9,974 nt of DNA from Zetaproteobacteria bacterium (GTDB taxonomy: Bacteria; Pseudomonadota; Zetaproteobacteria; Mariprofundales; Mariprofundaceae), in contig JAJRTX010000072.1 of NCBI GenBank assembly GCA_021545665.1, forward strand, positions 1 to 9,974, given 5' to 3'. Positions 1-6,960 of the stretch are shown one piece after another. The notes under the pieces are model-generated. The model made no database searches, was not told the DNA's origin, and saw only the letters and a program-made list of their open reading frames with translations. Each line of letters begins with the position of its first letter. Within the stretch, counting starts at the first letter, position 1. A program made the position numbers and the translations under genes.

Positions 1-378
1 CACGCTGTCCATCGCCATAACAGTAGCTTTGCGCGCTTTTAGCCGATCCAGTAATTCCGGATTTTGGGCAGGCCAGATAAAACTGATCAGATTGCCGCCT
101 TCGCGCAGCAATTCAGCCTCATGCAGAGCCAGCACCGGATGGCATTCCGGCGCACGCACCTTCATGATAAGATCAGATTCGGCCCACAGCTGTTTGACAT
201 CATCGAGAATTTCGACGCCTGTTTCCCGGTACGCCTCATCTGAAAAGTGCGCCTTTTCACCAGCACCGGCCTCCATGGTCAGCGTATAACCCAGTTTTTG
301 CAGCTGAATTGCTGTATCCGGTGTCATCGCGACCCGGCACTCATCTGTATGTATTTCCTTGGGAATTCCGATCTTCAT
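1..378 (-). CDS. pntA: NAD(P) transhydrogenase subunit alpha, N-terminal part (truncated by window edge)
   Basis: This is the first 126 codons of the alpha subunit of the proton-translocating NAD(P)+ transhydrogenase, an inner-membrane enzyme that moves hydride between NADH and NADP+ using the proton gradient. The protein starts MKIGIPKE and contains the family-typical stretches SFIWPAQNPELL and VMAMDSV near residues 100-126, as in the N-terminal part of the NAD(H)-binding domain I of E. coli PntA. The reading frame is open to base 1, so the rest lies outside the window. A strong Shine-Dalgarno (GGGGAGGGG) sits about 5 nt before the ATG at 378, which supports this start. An alanine dehydrogenase is the usual confounder for this fold, but the FIWPAQNPEL and MAMDSV signatures favour PntA. 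The ~95 bp between it and folK must hold its promoter; I see only a TTTAAT -10-like box there. Confidence 0.93.
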   Translation of the reverse strand, partial: MKIGIPKEIHTDECRVAMTPDTAIQLQKLGYTLTMEAGAGEKAHFSDEAYRETGVEILDDVKQLWAESDLIMKVRAPECHPVLALHEAELLREGGNLISFIWPAQNPELLDRLKARKATVMAMDSV

Positions 379-473
379 GGACACCCCTCCCCATAAATTA
401 AATCACTAAACCGGCATAATTCTGAAACATTGGCGGATTCAGGAAATCAGGAGTGTAGCAACGCAATAGTGCT

Positions 474-896
474 TTACAAGCTCAGAGCCACCCTAACCAA
501 TAGCCCCTCTTCATCTTTTGGCAAATCAACGGTAAGTAACTCGGCAGCAGGCACAAATGCATGAGCATAGCGTTGCAGATCATCACCCACTACCTGCGCA
601 TCATAGAAGAGTAAATCGAGATCCAGCGTACGCGGTTTCCAGGAGCCTTTGGAGCGATCTCGCTGCTGCGCATCTTCCATGGCCTTGAGTAGCGAATCCA
701 CATCCTGCTGTGACAGTTCCGTTTCAAACAGACAGCAGGCATTGAAAAAGTCCTCGCCATCCATACCGACAGCTGCTGAACGGTAAACTGATGAAAATGC
801 AATACCGTCAAACTGAATGCGCAAAGCCGCTGCCGCACGCGTCAGATTCAACTCGGGCTCAATATTGGAGCCCATACCAAGCAACACCCGAGTCAT
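474..896 (-). CDS. folK: 2-amino-4-hydroxy-6-hydroxymethyldihydropteridine pyrophosphokinase (HPPK)
   Basis: A cytoplasmic folate-pathway kinase that transfers pyrophosphate from ATP to 6-hydroxymethyl-7,8-dihydropterin, making the substrate of dihydropteroate synthase. The 140-residue protein has the N-terminal LGMGSNIEPELNL motif (residues 6-18), FFNACCLFET (50-59) and the HPPK signature KPRTLDLDLLFYD (87-99). D92 and D94 are the expected Mg-binding aspartates. It is somewhat shorter than E. coli FolK (about 159 aa), mostly at the C-terminus, but no core motif is missing. The ATG overlaps the TGA of folB by one base (TGATG on the minus strand), a classic translational-coupling arrangement, so folB and folK are co-transcribed and act in consecutive steps. 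There is no independent Shine-Dalgarno clearly better than the coupled one. Confidence 0.95.
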   Translation of the reverse strand: MTRVLLGMGSNIEPELNLTRAAAALRIQFDGIAFSSVYRSAAVGMDGEDFFNACCLFETELSQQDVDSLLKAMEDAQQRDRSKGSWKPRTLDLDLLFYDAQVVGDDLQRYAHAFVPAAELLTVDLPKDEEGLLVRVALSL

Positions 897-1261
897 CAGG
901 CGGGATTACCCCTCTCAATCAGCACAGCAACATTCTCACTGCCGCGAACAGCTCCCGGCTTGGACATTTTCAAACGCAGCCAGGGCACTGAAAATTCATC
1001 CAGCACGATCTGCGCACAGTTTTCCGCCAATGCTTCGATTAAACCAAAACTTGATGCCTCGACAAATGAGATCAACCGCTTGGATACTGCTTTGTAATCC
1101 AGCGCATCACTTATTGCATCGGATTTTGCCGCCGGTGAAATATCCCATGCCATTTCCAGATCAAGGCGTACGGACTGCCTGATTTCACGCTCCCAGTCAT
1201 AAATGCCGATAACAGTTCGAATCTCCAAACCCTCAATTAAAACACGGTCTTTGCTACTCAT
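896..1261 (-). CDS. folB: dihydroneopterin aldolase
   Basis: Converts 7,8-dihydroneopterin to 6-hydroxymethyl-7,8-dihydropterin plus glycolaldehyde, the step just before FolK. Family features seen: IEGLEIRTVIGIYDWER near the N-terminus, the ISDALDYKAVSKRL segment in the middle, LIEALAENCAQIVL (active-site helix) and a C-terminal KMSKPGAVRGSENVAVLIER strand. Length (about 121 aa) is normal for the family. Two ATGs are adjacent (1264 and 1261). The GGGAGGG Shine-Dalgarno ends only 2 nt before the first and about 5 nt before the second, so the second (MSSKDRV) is preferred. The gene heads the folB-folK operon. Its 5' side is shared with a divergent zinc-finger gene. Confidence 0.93.
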   Translation of the reverse strand: MSSKDRVLIEGLEIRTVIGIYDWEREIRQSVRLDLEMAWDISPAAKSDAISDALDYKAVSKRLISFVEASSFGLIEALAENCAQIVLDEFSVPWLRLKMSKPGAVRGSENVAVLIERGNPA

Positions 1262-1297
1262 CATACCCTCCCGCTGGAAATAACCTTGCCCGAAAGC

Positions 1298-1325
1298 TTG
1301 ACACAGCCTGACTCAACGACACAAT
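1298..1325 (+). promoter_or_regulatory. possible sigma-70 promoter for the zinc-finger gene
   Basis: A perfect -35 hexamer TTGACA (1298-1303) is followed after 16 nt by CACAAT (1320-1325), matching 4 of 6 consensus -10 bases. It is the best plus-strand candidate in the folB/zinc-finger divergent gap and would give a leader of about 40 nt before the ATG at 1371. The weak -10 keeps confidence low. Confidence 0.35.
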
Positions 1326-1370
1326 TCGCCGCCTTTTTCAGGGCAATGCTAACTTATCAGGGGGCTATCC

Positions 1371-1544
1371 ATGAGCGCTAATATCGTCAAATCGACCGAA
1401 CCTATTGTTTCCTGTTCCGATAACGGACAACACCCGCTGGTTTACATCAACCTGAAAAGTGGCTCCGGCCAGTGCCAGTATTGCGGCCAGAAGTTTGAAC
1501 GCGCCGATCCATCTGAACATATAGAGGAAAAGGCTGCGGCCTGA
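1371..1544 (+). CDS. CHCC-type zinc-finger domain protein (57 aa)
   Basis: A small gene preceded by an AGGGGG Shine-Dalgarno about 7 nt before the ATG. The 57-residue product has a zinc-ligand set C15, H21, C35, C38 in the context SCSDNGQHPLVYINL and CQYCGQKF. This is the bacterial zf-CHCC family (Pfam PF10276), which is related to the zinc-binding C-terminus of the mitochondrial complex I subunit NDUFS6. The C-terminal tail is short, charged and alanine-rich. Bacterial members are single-domain proteins of about 60-75 residues whose exact role is not established; a link to respiratory-complex or Fe-S assembly is inferred only from the mitochondrial homologue. It converges with rlmB, leaving about 40 nt and no obvious hairpin between the stops. 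Confidence 0.85.
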   Translation: MSANIVKSTEPIVSCSDNGQHPLVYINLKSGSGQCQYCGQKFERADPSEHIEEKAAA

Positions 1545-1585
1545 CAAGCCTCCTGCAAAACACATCAACATCGACTGACTCCGCA

Positions 1586-2341
1586 TCACAACTGACTGCG
1601 CTGCCGTCCAATTTCAAACAAAGTCACACCCGTTGCTACCGACACATTCAACGATTCCACTGATCCCGGCATAGGGATTTTGATCAGCTGATCACAGCTT
1701 TCACGCACCAGTCTGCGCAAGCCCTTGCCTTCTGAACCCATCACCACAGCCAGTGAGCCATCCAGAATCGTCTCATAAATCGATGCTTCCGCTTCCCCGG
1801 CCATACCCACCGTCCAAAAACCTTTATCCTGTAACTTTTCAATGGTCCGACTCAAATTGGCCACCTTATACACCGGCAACCGTGACAGCGCCCCGCAAGC
1901 TGCTTTGCTAACCACCGGCGAGCGCAAATCCGCTGCATTATCCTTGGGAATCACTACTGCGACACAACCGGCAGCTTCCGCCGTGCGCAAACATGCCCCG
2001 AAATTATGCGGATCGGTGACCTGATCGAGCAACAGAACCAGCGGCCTAATCTCCATATCCAGTGTCTTGAGCCAGTCTTCAAATGATTGTACACGCACAG
2101 CATCTGCGACCCGGCATTCAGCTACTGCTCCCTGATGTGGAACTCCTTCTGCCAGGTGCTGCAAAGTCTCCCTGGGCACAAACGAGACCCGAACACCGGC
2201 CTTTTTGGCCAGATGGATTAGCTCATTCAGGCGAGGATGACGTTTACCCTTTTCAATCAGCAGTTCATCAACAGGCTGTCCCGCTTCAAATGCATGTTTA
2301 ATGGCATGAATACCGGCCAGTATATTTTTATGCTTGCCCAT
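1586..2341 (-). CDS. rlmB: 23S rRNA (guanosine-2'-O-)-methyltransferase RlmB, SpoU/TrmH family
   Basis: Uses S-adenosylmethionine to 2'-O-methylate G2251 (E. coli numbering) in the P-loop of 23S rRNA. The 251-residue protein has the N-terminal substrate-binding domain (GKHKNILAGIHAIKHAFE onward) and a C-terminal SPOUT domain. The three SpoU motifs are visible: LDQVTDPHNFGACLRTAEAAG, then VVMGSEGKGLRRLV, then IPMPGSVESLNVSVATGVTLFE, the last holding the SAM-binding trefoil-knot loop. E. coli RlmB is 243 aa, so the length fits. The frame is open for 40 codons further upstream, but the ATG at 2341 is chosen because AGGGAG lies just before it and the protein then begins at the conserved domain. 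The start overlaps the end of the DHH gene by 14 nt, so translation is probably coupled. Confidence 0.95.
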   Translation of the reverse strand: MGKHKNILAGIHAIKHAFEAGQPVDELLIEKGKRHPRLNELIHLAKKAGVRVSFVPRETLQHLAEGVPHQGAVAECRVADAVRVQSFEDWLKTLDMEIRPLVLLLDQVTDPHNFGACLRTAEAAGCVAVVIPKDNAADLRSPVVSKAACGALSRLPVYKVANLSRTIEKLQDKGFWTVGMAGEAEASIYETILDGSLAVVMGSEGKGLRRLVRESCDQLIKIPMPGSVESLNVSVATGVTLFEIGRQRSQL

Positions 2342-3290
2342 ATTTCTCCCTAAATGCTTCTGTAAATGCATCCACACTATCCGCTGGCAGGGCATTGATG
2401 CCAGCTGCCGCCTTGCGCCCGCCCCCAGTCGGAAAAAGCATGCACAGCTCATCCGCACCAATTTTATTTGTTAACGGGGCTCGCACACTGATGCGAAAAT
2501 CGCCATCTGGAAGGGCGGTCATCAGCGCATGCGCCCGTGCAGGCGCCAAACGCGCCAACTCATTGCCAAACACACCGGAGACTCGCCGTGTCCAGGCTGC
2601 ATCCGGCAATATCATCAGCTTTAGCCTCTCTTCCTCGATTTCAGCAGGCAAAGCCCTCGCCTGTGACATATCAGACGCATAACCCAAATCCAGTTTCTCG
2701 AAAGCCTGAGATTCCTTAATAAATACAAACGGGTTCTCAAATGGCCGTATTTCCCGATACAAGGCGTCCGGCGCAAAATACAGATCGTCCAGTGTAACGC
2801 CATAACCATTATAATTGATCAACGTCCCCAAATGCTCCAACTGCCGCATCTGTGATTCATTCAAGCCAAGCGGAGCTGCAGCCCGGCGCGCCGAATCGAA
2901 TATATTATCCCCGAATGCCGCCGCCACCGCCCAGGGCAAATACCCGTCATGTAGATATTCATTCACCAACAAACTGGTGCAGACCTCGGCAGATGTGTTG
3001 ATATGGGGTTCGAAATTAGCAGTCTCAGGAATCCGTCCGGCAAAATGATGATCGAAATATTGCACGGAAATACCACCCTCAAGCAGACGAACCACATCAT
3101 CATAATTTTTATCCAGTGACACATCCAGCACAGTAACCACGTCACCAGCTTCAGCATTCACCCTGTTGAGAAGCCCGATATCCCGCTTTACCCCGGTAAC
3201 CAACTCAGACTCATGCGGCTCCGCCAGACGGAGCTGGTGCAACGCACAGATGCCGTCGGCATCACCATTAAATACATCAATATGTCTCAT
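2328..3290 (-). CDS. DHH/DHHA1-family phosphoesterase
   Basis: A 320-residue protein of the DHH superfamily, metal-dependent (usually Mn2+) phosphoesterases related to NrnA and RecJ. Seen motifs: NGDADG (8-13, motif I, with Asn where many members have His), LDVSLD (55-60, motif II), YFDHH (78-82, the DHH motif) and FGDN (126-129, motif IV). A C-terminal DHHA1-like GGGRKAAAG (289-297) serves as substrate-binding loop. All metal-binding aspartates appear present, so it should be active. Relatives cleave nanoRNA, pApA or other small phosphoesters, but the substrate of this NGDADG subgroup is not known to me. It precedes rlmB in a two-gene operon with overlapping ends (14 nt). No good Shine-Dalgarno precedes its ATG. 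GeneMark-type tools might choose another start, but MRHIDVFNGDADG fits the family N-terminus. Confidence 0.9.
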   Translation of the reverse strand: MRHIDVFNGDADGICALHQLRLAEPHESELVTGVKRDIGLLNRVNAEAGDVVTVLDVSLDKNYDDVVRLLEGGISVQYFDHHFAGRIPETANFEPHINTSAEVCTSLLVNEYLHDGYLPWAVAAAFGDNIFDSARRAAAPLGLNESQMRQLEHLGTLINYNGYGVTLDDLYFAPDALYREIRPFENPFVFIKESQAFEKLDLGYASDMSQARALPAEIEEERLKLMILPDAAWTRRVSGVFGNELARLAPARAHALMTALPDGDFRISVRAPLTNKIGADELCMLFPTGGGRKAAAGINALPADSVDAFTEAFREKYGQA

Positions 3291-3350
3291 AGACCGGGCA
3301 GCCTAGACAATTTAACCCGCATGGAAAGTCCCGCTTCCCTAATCCACACA

Positions 3351-3378
3351 AATATAATTCAGGGTTATTCAGAGCCAA
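3351..3378 (-). promoter_or_regulatory. possible sigma-70 promoter for the DHH-rlmB operon
   Basis: On the minus strand TTGGCT (3373-3378) is followed after 16 nt by TATATT (3351-3356), matching 4/6 and 5/6 of the consensus boxes, about 60 nt before the DHH start. The remaining 3291-3503 sequence shows no gene. A weak imperfect stem with arms ATCCAC and GTGGGAT at about 3491-3512 overlaps the stop of the decayed cytochrome gene and could be its terminator. Confidence 0.35.
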
Positions 3379-3503
3379 CTGTAAAACTCATGAGCGGCAA
3401 GCATCTTCACCACTTCGGCGTATTTTCAGGCTGAATTTTCGACGTATGGAACCACCATGCCCTTCAATTCATCCTGAAAATCTACTCAAAGTGGGATTAC
3501 ATT

Positions 3504-3886
3504 TTATCCACCCAAACTTTTACATGTGGCTCTGGAGAAAAACTCCATAATTTTGAACAATGCTTCAATAGCCACATCAAGTTTTGAGCCTTTCAGTCTC
3601 TGAGATGACATCTTGGTTTTAGCACCTGCAGCTTTTGCTATGACTTTAGAGTGCATGAGCCATGCTTTCAAGTTGCATGGGTTCCAGGTTGCACCAGCTT
3701 CTCTCTGTGCTTTCAGATAGCTACCATATTTTTAAAGTCTGTGCTTCCCATGGTACGTCCAACAATGCCAGACAAATTAGGATCGGTTTTATGCTTGCCA
3801 CCAACGTCGAATGTATGACATGCCTTACACTTAGACAGTGCTCCTGCGCTGGCAGCTACTGCTGCAATCATTAATACTTTTTTCAT
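3504..3886 (-). pseudogene. soluble class I cytochrome c, frameshifted remnant
   Basis: The start is well formed: GAGAGGAGGG Shine-Dalgarno, then ATG at 3886, then [13 protein letters not shown] as in a signal peptide. The heme site CKACH follows, with [21 protein letters not shown] downstream. The frame then stops (TGA at 3713) after [11 protein letters not shown]. In the -1 frame the homology continues directly as [16 protein letters not shown], then NLKAWLMHSK, then AKAAGAKTKMSSQRLKG with the expected axial-Met region, and stops at 3504. The break maps to an AAAAA run near 3734-3738 (net +2 or -1 nt). The signal peptide runs into the heme motif with no cleavage site and about ten fewer residues than usual, so an in-frame deletion is likely too. 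Normal function would be periplasmic electron transfer. The product as read here lacks the C-terminal heme-ligand region. A sequencing error at the A run is the main alternative for the frameshift. Confidence 0.82.
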
Positions 3887-3992
3887 TATACCCTCCTCTC
3901 GAGTTTTGGAAGAAATCTGTTGATACAGATCTACGTCATAAGGCACAACATAACCAGAGGGATATAATCAAATTAGCCAAAATAACACCTAT

Positions 3993-4010
3993 AAGGGGGC
4001 TTGCCCCCTT
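3993..4010 (-). terminator. hairpin terminator downstream of clpB
   Basis: AAGGGGGC-TT-GCCCCCTT forms a perfect G/C-rich stem (or a 7-bp stem with a CUUG loop). It lies 30 nt beyond the clpB stop and before the cytochrome remnant. Read on the minus strand the tail is UUAUAGG, a modest U-tract. Read on the plus strand the tail is UUUUUAU, which is better, so it may work in both directions. Confidence 0.65.
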
Positions 4011-4039
4011 TTTATGATTAAGGCTGATTGGTCACTGAT

Positions 4040-6640
4040 TCAAATGGTTTCAGCACACAGGGTTAATTGCTCATTTTCAATATCAACTACTATCCTGCCG
4101 CCAGGCACGGCATCACCGACAATCAATAACCGTGCTACAGGTGATTCCACATACTGCTGAATAAATCGTTTCAGAGGTCTGGCCCCAAAGACAGAATCAT
4201 ACCCTTCGCTGGCAATCCAGTCACTGGCGGCAGGAGTGATATCCAACTGCACTTGTTGCTGTCCCAGACGTTCACGTAATTCGGTCAAAAATAGCTCAAC
4301 AACAGCAACAATATCAATTTTACTTAAAGGCCTGAACAGTACTGTATCATCCACTCTGTTGAGAAACTCAGGACGGAAATGATGATGTAATTCCATCATA
4401 ACCTGCTCGCGCGACGATGTACTGATTTGTCCGTGCGCATCAATACCTTCCAGCAGGTTTTCACTACCAATATTGCTGGTCATAATAATAATAGTATTCT
4501 GAAAATTCACTGTGCGTCCATGACTATCGGTCAAACGGCCATCATCAAGTATCTGCAACAGGACATTGAATACATCCGGATGCGCCTTCTCAATCTCATC
4601 AAGCAGCAACACACAGTAAGGTTTGCGACGCACTGCCTCGGTCAGCTGTCCACCTTCCTCAAAGCCGATATAACCCGGAGGCGCACCAAGCAACCGGGAT
4701 ACACTATGCTTCTCCATATATTCACTCATATCAATACGCACCATATTCCCTGCCGTGTCGAACAGTGCGCTGGCCAGAGTGCGGGCAAGCTCTGTTTTGC
4801 CTACACCTGTAGGCCCGAGAAAAAGGAATGAACCAATAGGCCGCTTCGGATCCTTGATGCCGGCGCGTGCTCGCAGCACAGCATCGGCAACCGCTTTGAC
4901 TGCTTCATCCTGACCGATAACTCGCTCATGCAACACATCCTCCAACTGCAACAATTTTTCACGTTCACCCTCCATCAGCCGGGTTACCGAAATCCCCGTC
5001 CATCGCCCGACAACTTCAGCGATTTCATCTTCCGTCACTTCTTCGCGCAGCATACTTTGCTCATTGGTTGTAGCTTCGAATTCAGCCAGCTGTTTTTCCA
5101 GCGAAGGCAATGTTCCGTAACGTAATTCGGCCACCGTCTCAAGTTCATAGTTACGCTCGGCTGTTTCAATCTCAAGGCGGGCATGATCAATCTTCTCACG
5201 CAGGTTTTGTATAAAACTAATTGCTCCTTTCTCTTTCTCCCATTGTGAACGCATGGCGTCCCGCTGCTCTTTCAGATCAGCAAGTTCCTTACGCAAACTA
5301 TTCAGGCGGTCTTTGCTGGCAGCATCTTTCTCTGTCTTCAGCGCGGCTTCTTCAATCTCCAGACGCATGGTTTTACGCGTCACTTCATCCAGTTCAGCTG
5401 GCATCGAATCCATTTCAGTACGGATTGATGCGCAGGCTTCATCAACCAGATCGATTGCCTTATCAGGCAGGAATCGATCAGATATATAACGATCAGAAAG
5501 TATGGCTGCTGTCACCAATGCCGCATCGGCTATACGCACCCCGTGATATAGTTCATAACGTTCACGTAAGCCACGTAAAATTGAAATTGTGTCTTCAACA
5601 TTGGGTGCATCCACCAGAACCGGCTGAAAACGCCGCTCCAGTGCCGCATCTTTTTCTATATGCAGTCTGTATTCATTCAGTGTTGTCGCACCAATACAAT
5701 GCAATTCACCGCGCGCCAGCATCGGTTTGAGCATATTACCGGCATCGGATGAACCTTCAGTCTTACCTGCCCCGACAATGGTATGCAGTTCATCAATAAA
5801 TAGCAGAATCCGCCCCTCGGATGCCTTGATTTCCCTGAGCACTGCCTTTAACCGTTCTTCGAACTCGCCACGGTATTTAGCTCCAGCCATCAGGGCTGTC
5901 ATATCGAGAGAGAACAGCGTGCGGCCCTTCAAACCTTCCGGCACATCACCGGAAACGATACGCTGAGCCAGACCTTCGGCTATTGCAGTTTTGCCCACGC
6001 CAGGCTCGCCAATCAGTACAGGGTTATTCTTGGTTTTACGTGATAAAATACGAATCACAGATCGAATTTCACTATCCCGGCCTATCACCGGATCAAGTTT
6101 TCCGGCGCGCGCCATCTCAACCAGATCGCTACCGTACTTTTCCAATGCTTCATATTGGGATTCGGGCGAATCAGTCGTAACATGCTGATGCCCGCGCACC
6201 CTTTCAAGTGCTTTCATAAAAGACTCACGATTGATGCCAAGCCCTTTAAACAGTCTGCCGGTTTCCGTAGCATCTCCTTCTTCAATAAAAGCCATTAACA
6301 CATGCTCAACAGAGATAAAATCATCCTGCAACTTGCTGGCCTCATTTTCGGCGCGAGCAAACAGTTGCTGCAGTCTTTGTGTGACATATATCTTGTCAAT
6401 TTCTCTGCTGCCACCACTTACTTTCGGGCGTTTAGTCAGAGCTTCTTGAACTTTTATCCTTAATGAATCCAGTGATACATCCATTTGCTCGATTAGCCTG
6501 GGAGCCAATCCATTGTCCTGGGCAAGCAATTCAGCCAGCAGATGCTCACCATCTACTTCCTGATGTGAAAGACGTGCCGCAAGCACCTGGCTGGATGCCA
6601 GTGCCTCATTCATTTTTTTTGTCATTCGATGCATATCCAT
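4040..6640 (-). CDS. clpB: ATP-dependent protein disaggregase ClpB (Hsp100)
   Basis: A hexameric AAA+ chaperone that, with DnaK/DnaJ/GrpE, threads aggregated proteins through its pore to resolubilise them in the cytoplasm. The 866-residue protein is full length (E. coli about 857). Features in order: Clp N-domain (about 1-145); AAA+ 1 with Walker A GEPGVGKT (about 211-218), pore loop GAKYRGEFE and Walker B LLFIDELH; a coiled-coil middle domain (about 405-525) that marks ClpB rather than ClpA; AAA+ 2 with Walker A GPTGVGKT, pore loop [13 protein letters not shown], Walker [16 protein letters not shown] and the [10 protein letters not shown] sensor-2 region. A GTG at 6643 is also in frame, but AAGGAG lies 7 nt before the ATG at 6640, so that is the start. 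Transcription is probably from the sigma-32-type promoter at 6683-6711. It is monocistronic, ended by the hairpin at 3993-4010. Confidence 0.97.
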   Translation of the reverse strand: MDMHRMTKKMNEALASSQVLAARLSHQEVDGEHLLAELLAQDNGLAPRLIEQMDVSLDSLRIKVQEALTKRPKVSGGSREIDKIYVTQRLQQLFARAENEASKLQDDFISVEHVLMAFIEEGDATETGRLFKGLGINRESFMKALERVRGHQHVTTDSPESQYEALEKYGSDLVEMARAGKLDPVIGRDSEIRSVIRILSRKTKNNPVLIGEPGVGKTAIAEGLAQRIVSGDVPEGLKGRTLFSLDMTALMAGAKYRGEFEERLKAVLREIKASEGRILLFIDELHTIVGAGKTEGSSDAGNMLKPMLARGELHCIGATTLNEYRLHIEKDAALERRFQPVLVDAPNVEDTISILRGLRERYELYHGVRIADAALVTAAILSDRYISDRFLPDKAIDLVDEACASIRTEMDSMPAELDEVTRKTMRLEIEEAALKTEKDAASKDRLNSLRKELADLKEQRDAMRSQWEKEKGAISFIQNLREKIDHARLEIETAERNYELETVAELRYGTLPSLEKQLAEFEATTNEQSMLREEVTEDEIAEVVGRWTGISVTRLMEGEREKLLQLEDVLHERVIGQDEAVKAVADAVLRARAGIKDPKRPIGSFLFLGPTGVGKTELARTLASALFDTAGNMVRIDMSEYMEKHSVSRLLGAPPGYIGFEEGGQLTEAVRRKPYCVLLLDEIEKAHPDVFNVLLQILDDGRLTDSHGRTVNFQNTIIIMTSNIGSENLLEGIDAHGQISTSSREQVMMELHHHFRPEFLNRVDDTVLFRPLSKIDIVAVVELFLTELRERLGQQQVQLDITPAASDWIASEGYDSVFGARPLKRFIQQYVESPVARLLIVGDAVPGGRIVVDIENEQLTLCAETI

Positions 6641-6660
6641 CACAAAACTCCTTGCCTTGA

Positions 6661-6674
6661 ACCTGTTAACAGGT
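6661..6674. repeat. 14-bp perfect palindrome in the clpB leader
   Basis: ACCTGTTAACAGGT is a perfect dyad sitting 7 nt upstream of the clpB Shine-Dalgarno and just downstream of the predicted transcription start. As DNA it is operator-like; as RNA it would make a 5-bp stem with a UUAA loop. The core CCTGTTAACA recurs exactly at 6870-6879. Confidence 0.6.
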
Positions 6675-6682
6675 CTTTATAT

Positions 6683-6711
6683 ATATAGGGGCAACGATCT
6701 GTAATTCCAAG
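6683..6711 (-). promoter_or_regulatory. sigma-32 (RpoH) type heat-shock promoter of clpB
   Basis: On the minus strand CTTGGAA (6705-6711) is followed after 13 nt by CCCCTATAT (6683-6691). The known RpoH consensus is CTTGAAA, 11-16 nt, CCCCATNT, so both boxes and the spacing fit, and the position (about 42 nt from box to ATG) is right. A heat-shock promoter in front of clpB is expected in proteobacteria. Confidence 0.75.
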
Positions 6712-6732
6712 GGCCTGACCTGTATTTTTTGT

Positions 6733-6877
6733 CTGAGTATTGAATACTCACTGACCAGTTTTGAACGTTTTATTCAGCAATGTGTCGGCAAACTTCGCCA
6801 ATCAAAACATCTCTGGTGAATGGTTTTCATATGAACCCCGCCAGATTCTCCAGACTCAAACGACTAGGGCCTGTTAA
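6733..6877 (+). pseudogene. possible decayed MUG113/T5orf172-like (GIY-YIG-related) gene tail
   Basis: Between clpB and dnaQ two adjoining plus-strand frames give a coherent reading if one frameshift is allowed near 6795-6805. First comes LSIEYSLTSFERFIQQCVGK, then FANQNISGEWFSYEP, ending at TAA 6875-6877. The second part resembles the GEWF end motif of MUG113/T5orf172 domains, which are GIY-YIG-related and common in phage and accessory proteins. No start codon or Shine-Dalgarno is seen and the first half of the domain is missing. This is a motif-level impression from a short stretch, so it may be chance. Confidence 0.22.
6734..6750. repeat. 17-bp inverted repeat upstream of the clpB promoter
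   Basis: TGAGTATT-G-AATACTCA is a perfect 8-bp dyad with one central base, about 23 bp upstream of the clpB -35 box. It could be an operator. It also falls in the possible coding remnant at 6733-6877, so it may be chance. It does not match the CIRCE (HrcA) consensus. Confidence 0.45.
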
Positions 6878-6960
6878 CACTAAAGTTGATAAGTGCTTTC
6901 ATACCAATGGGTTGACATGAAATATATCGCTCACGAAAAATCGCTGGATTTTGGGAGGGT

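Noticed and set aside
29..289. 86-codon plus-strand frame at the left edge
   Set aside because: It is antisense to the clear pntA coding sequence.
1365..1589. Minus-strand 74-codon frame opposite the zinc-finger gene
   Set aside because: It is antisense to a well-supported small gene with its own Shine-Dalgarno and has no recognisable protein features.
3423..3480. TTTTCAGG / CCTGAAAA 8-bp inverted repeat
   Set aside because: The arms are 42 nt apart and short; this is expected by chance and has no link to a gene end or start.
3713..3750. Programmed -1 frameshift as the explanation of the two cytochrome frames
   Set aside because: The zero-frame codons are TTT AAA AAT, which do not form an X XXY YYZ slippery heptamer in the right frame. 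A -1 slip on AAT would mispair, no stimulatory structure is evident, and the signal peptide is also damaged.
3915..3930. ATCTGT-TGAT-ACAGAT small hairpin upstream of the cytochrome start
   Set aside because: The 6-bp A/T-rich stem is weak and could arise by chance; noted only as a leader feature.
5221..5730. 169-codon plus-strand frame inside clpB
   Set aside because: It lies wholly antisense to the conserved AAA+ 1 and middle-domain coding sequence; its composition is that of a shadow translation.
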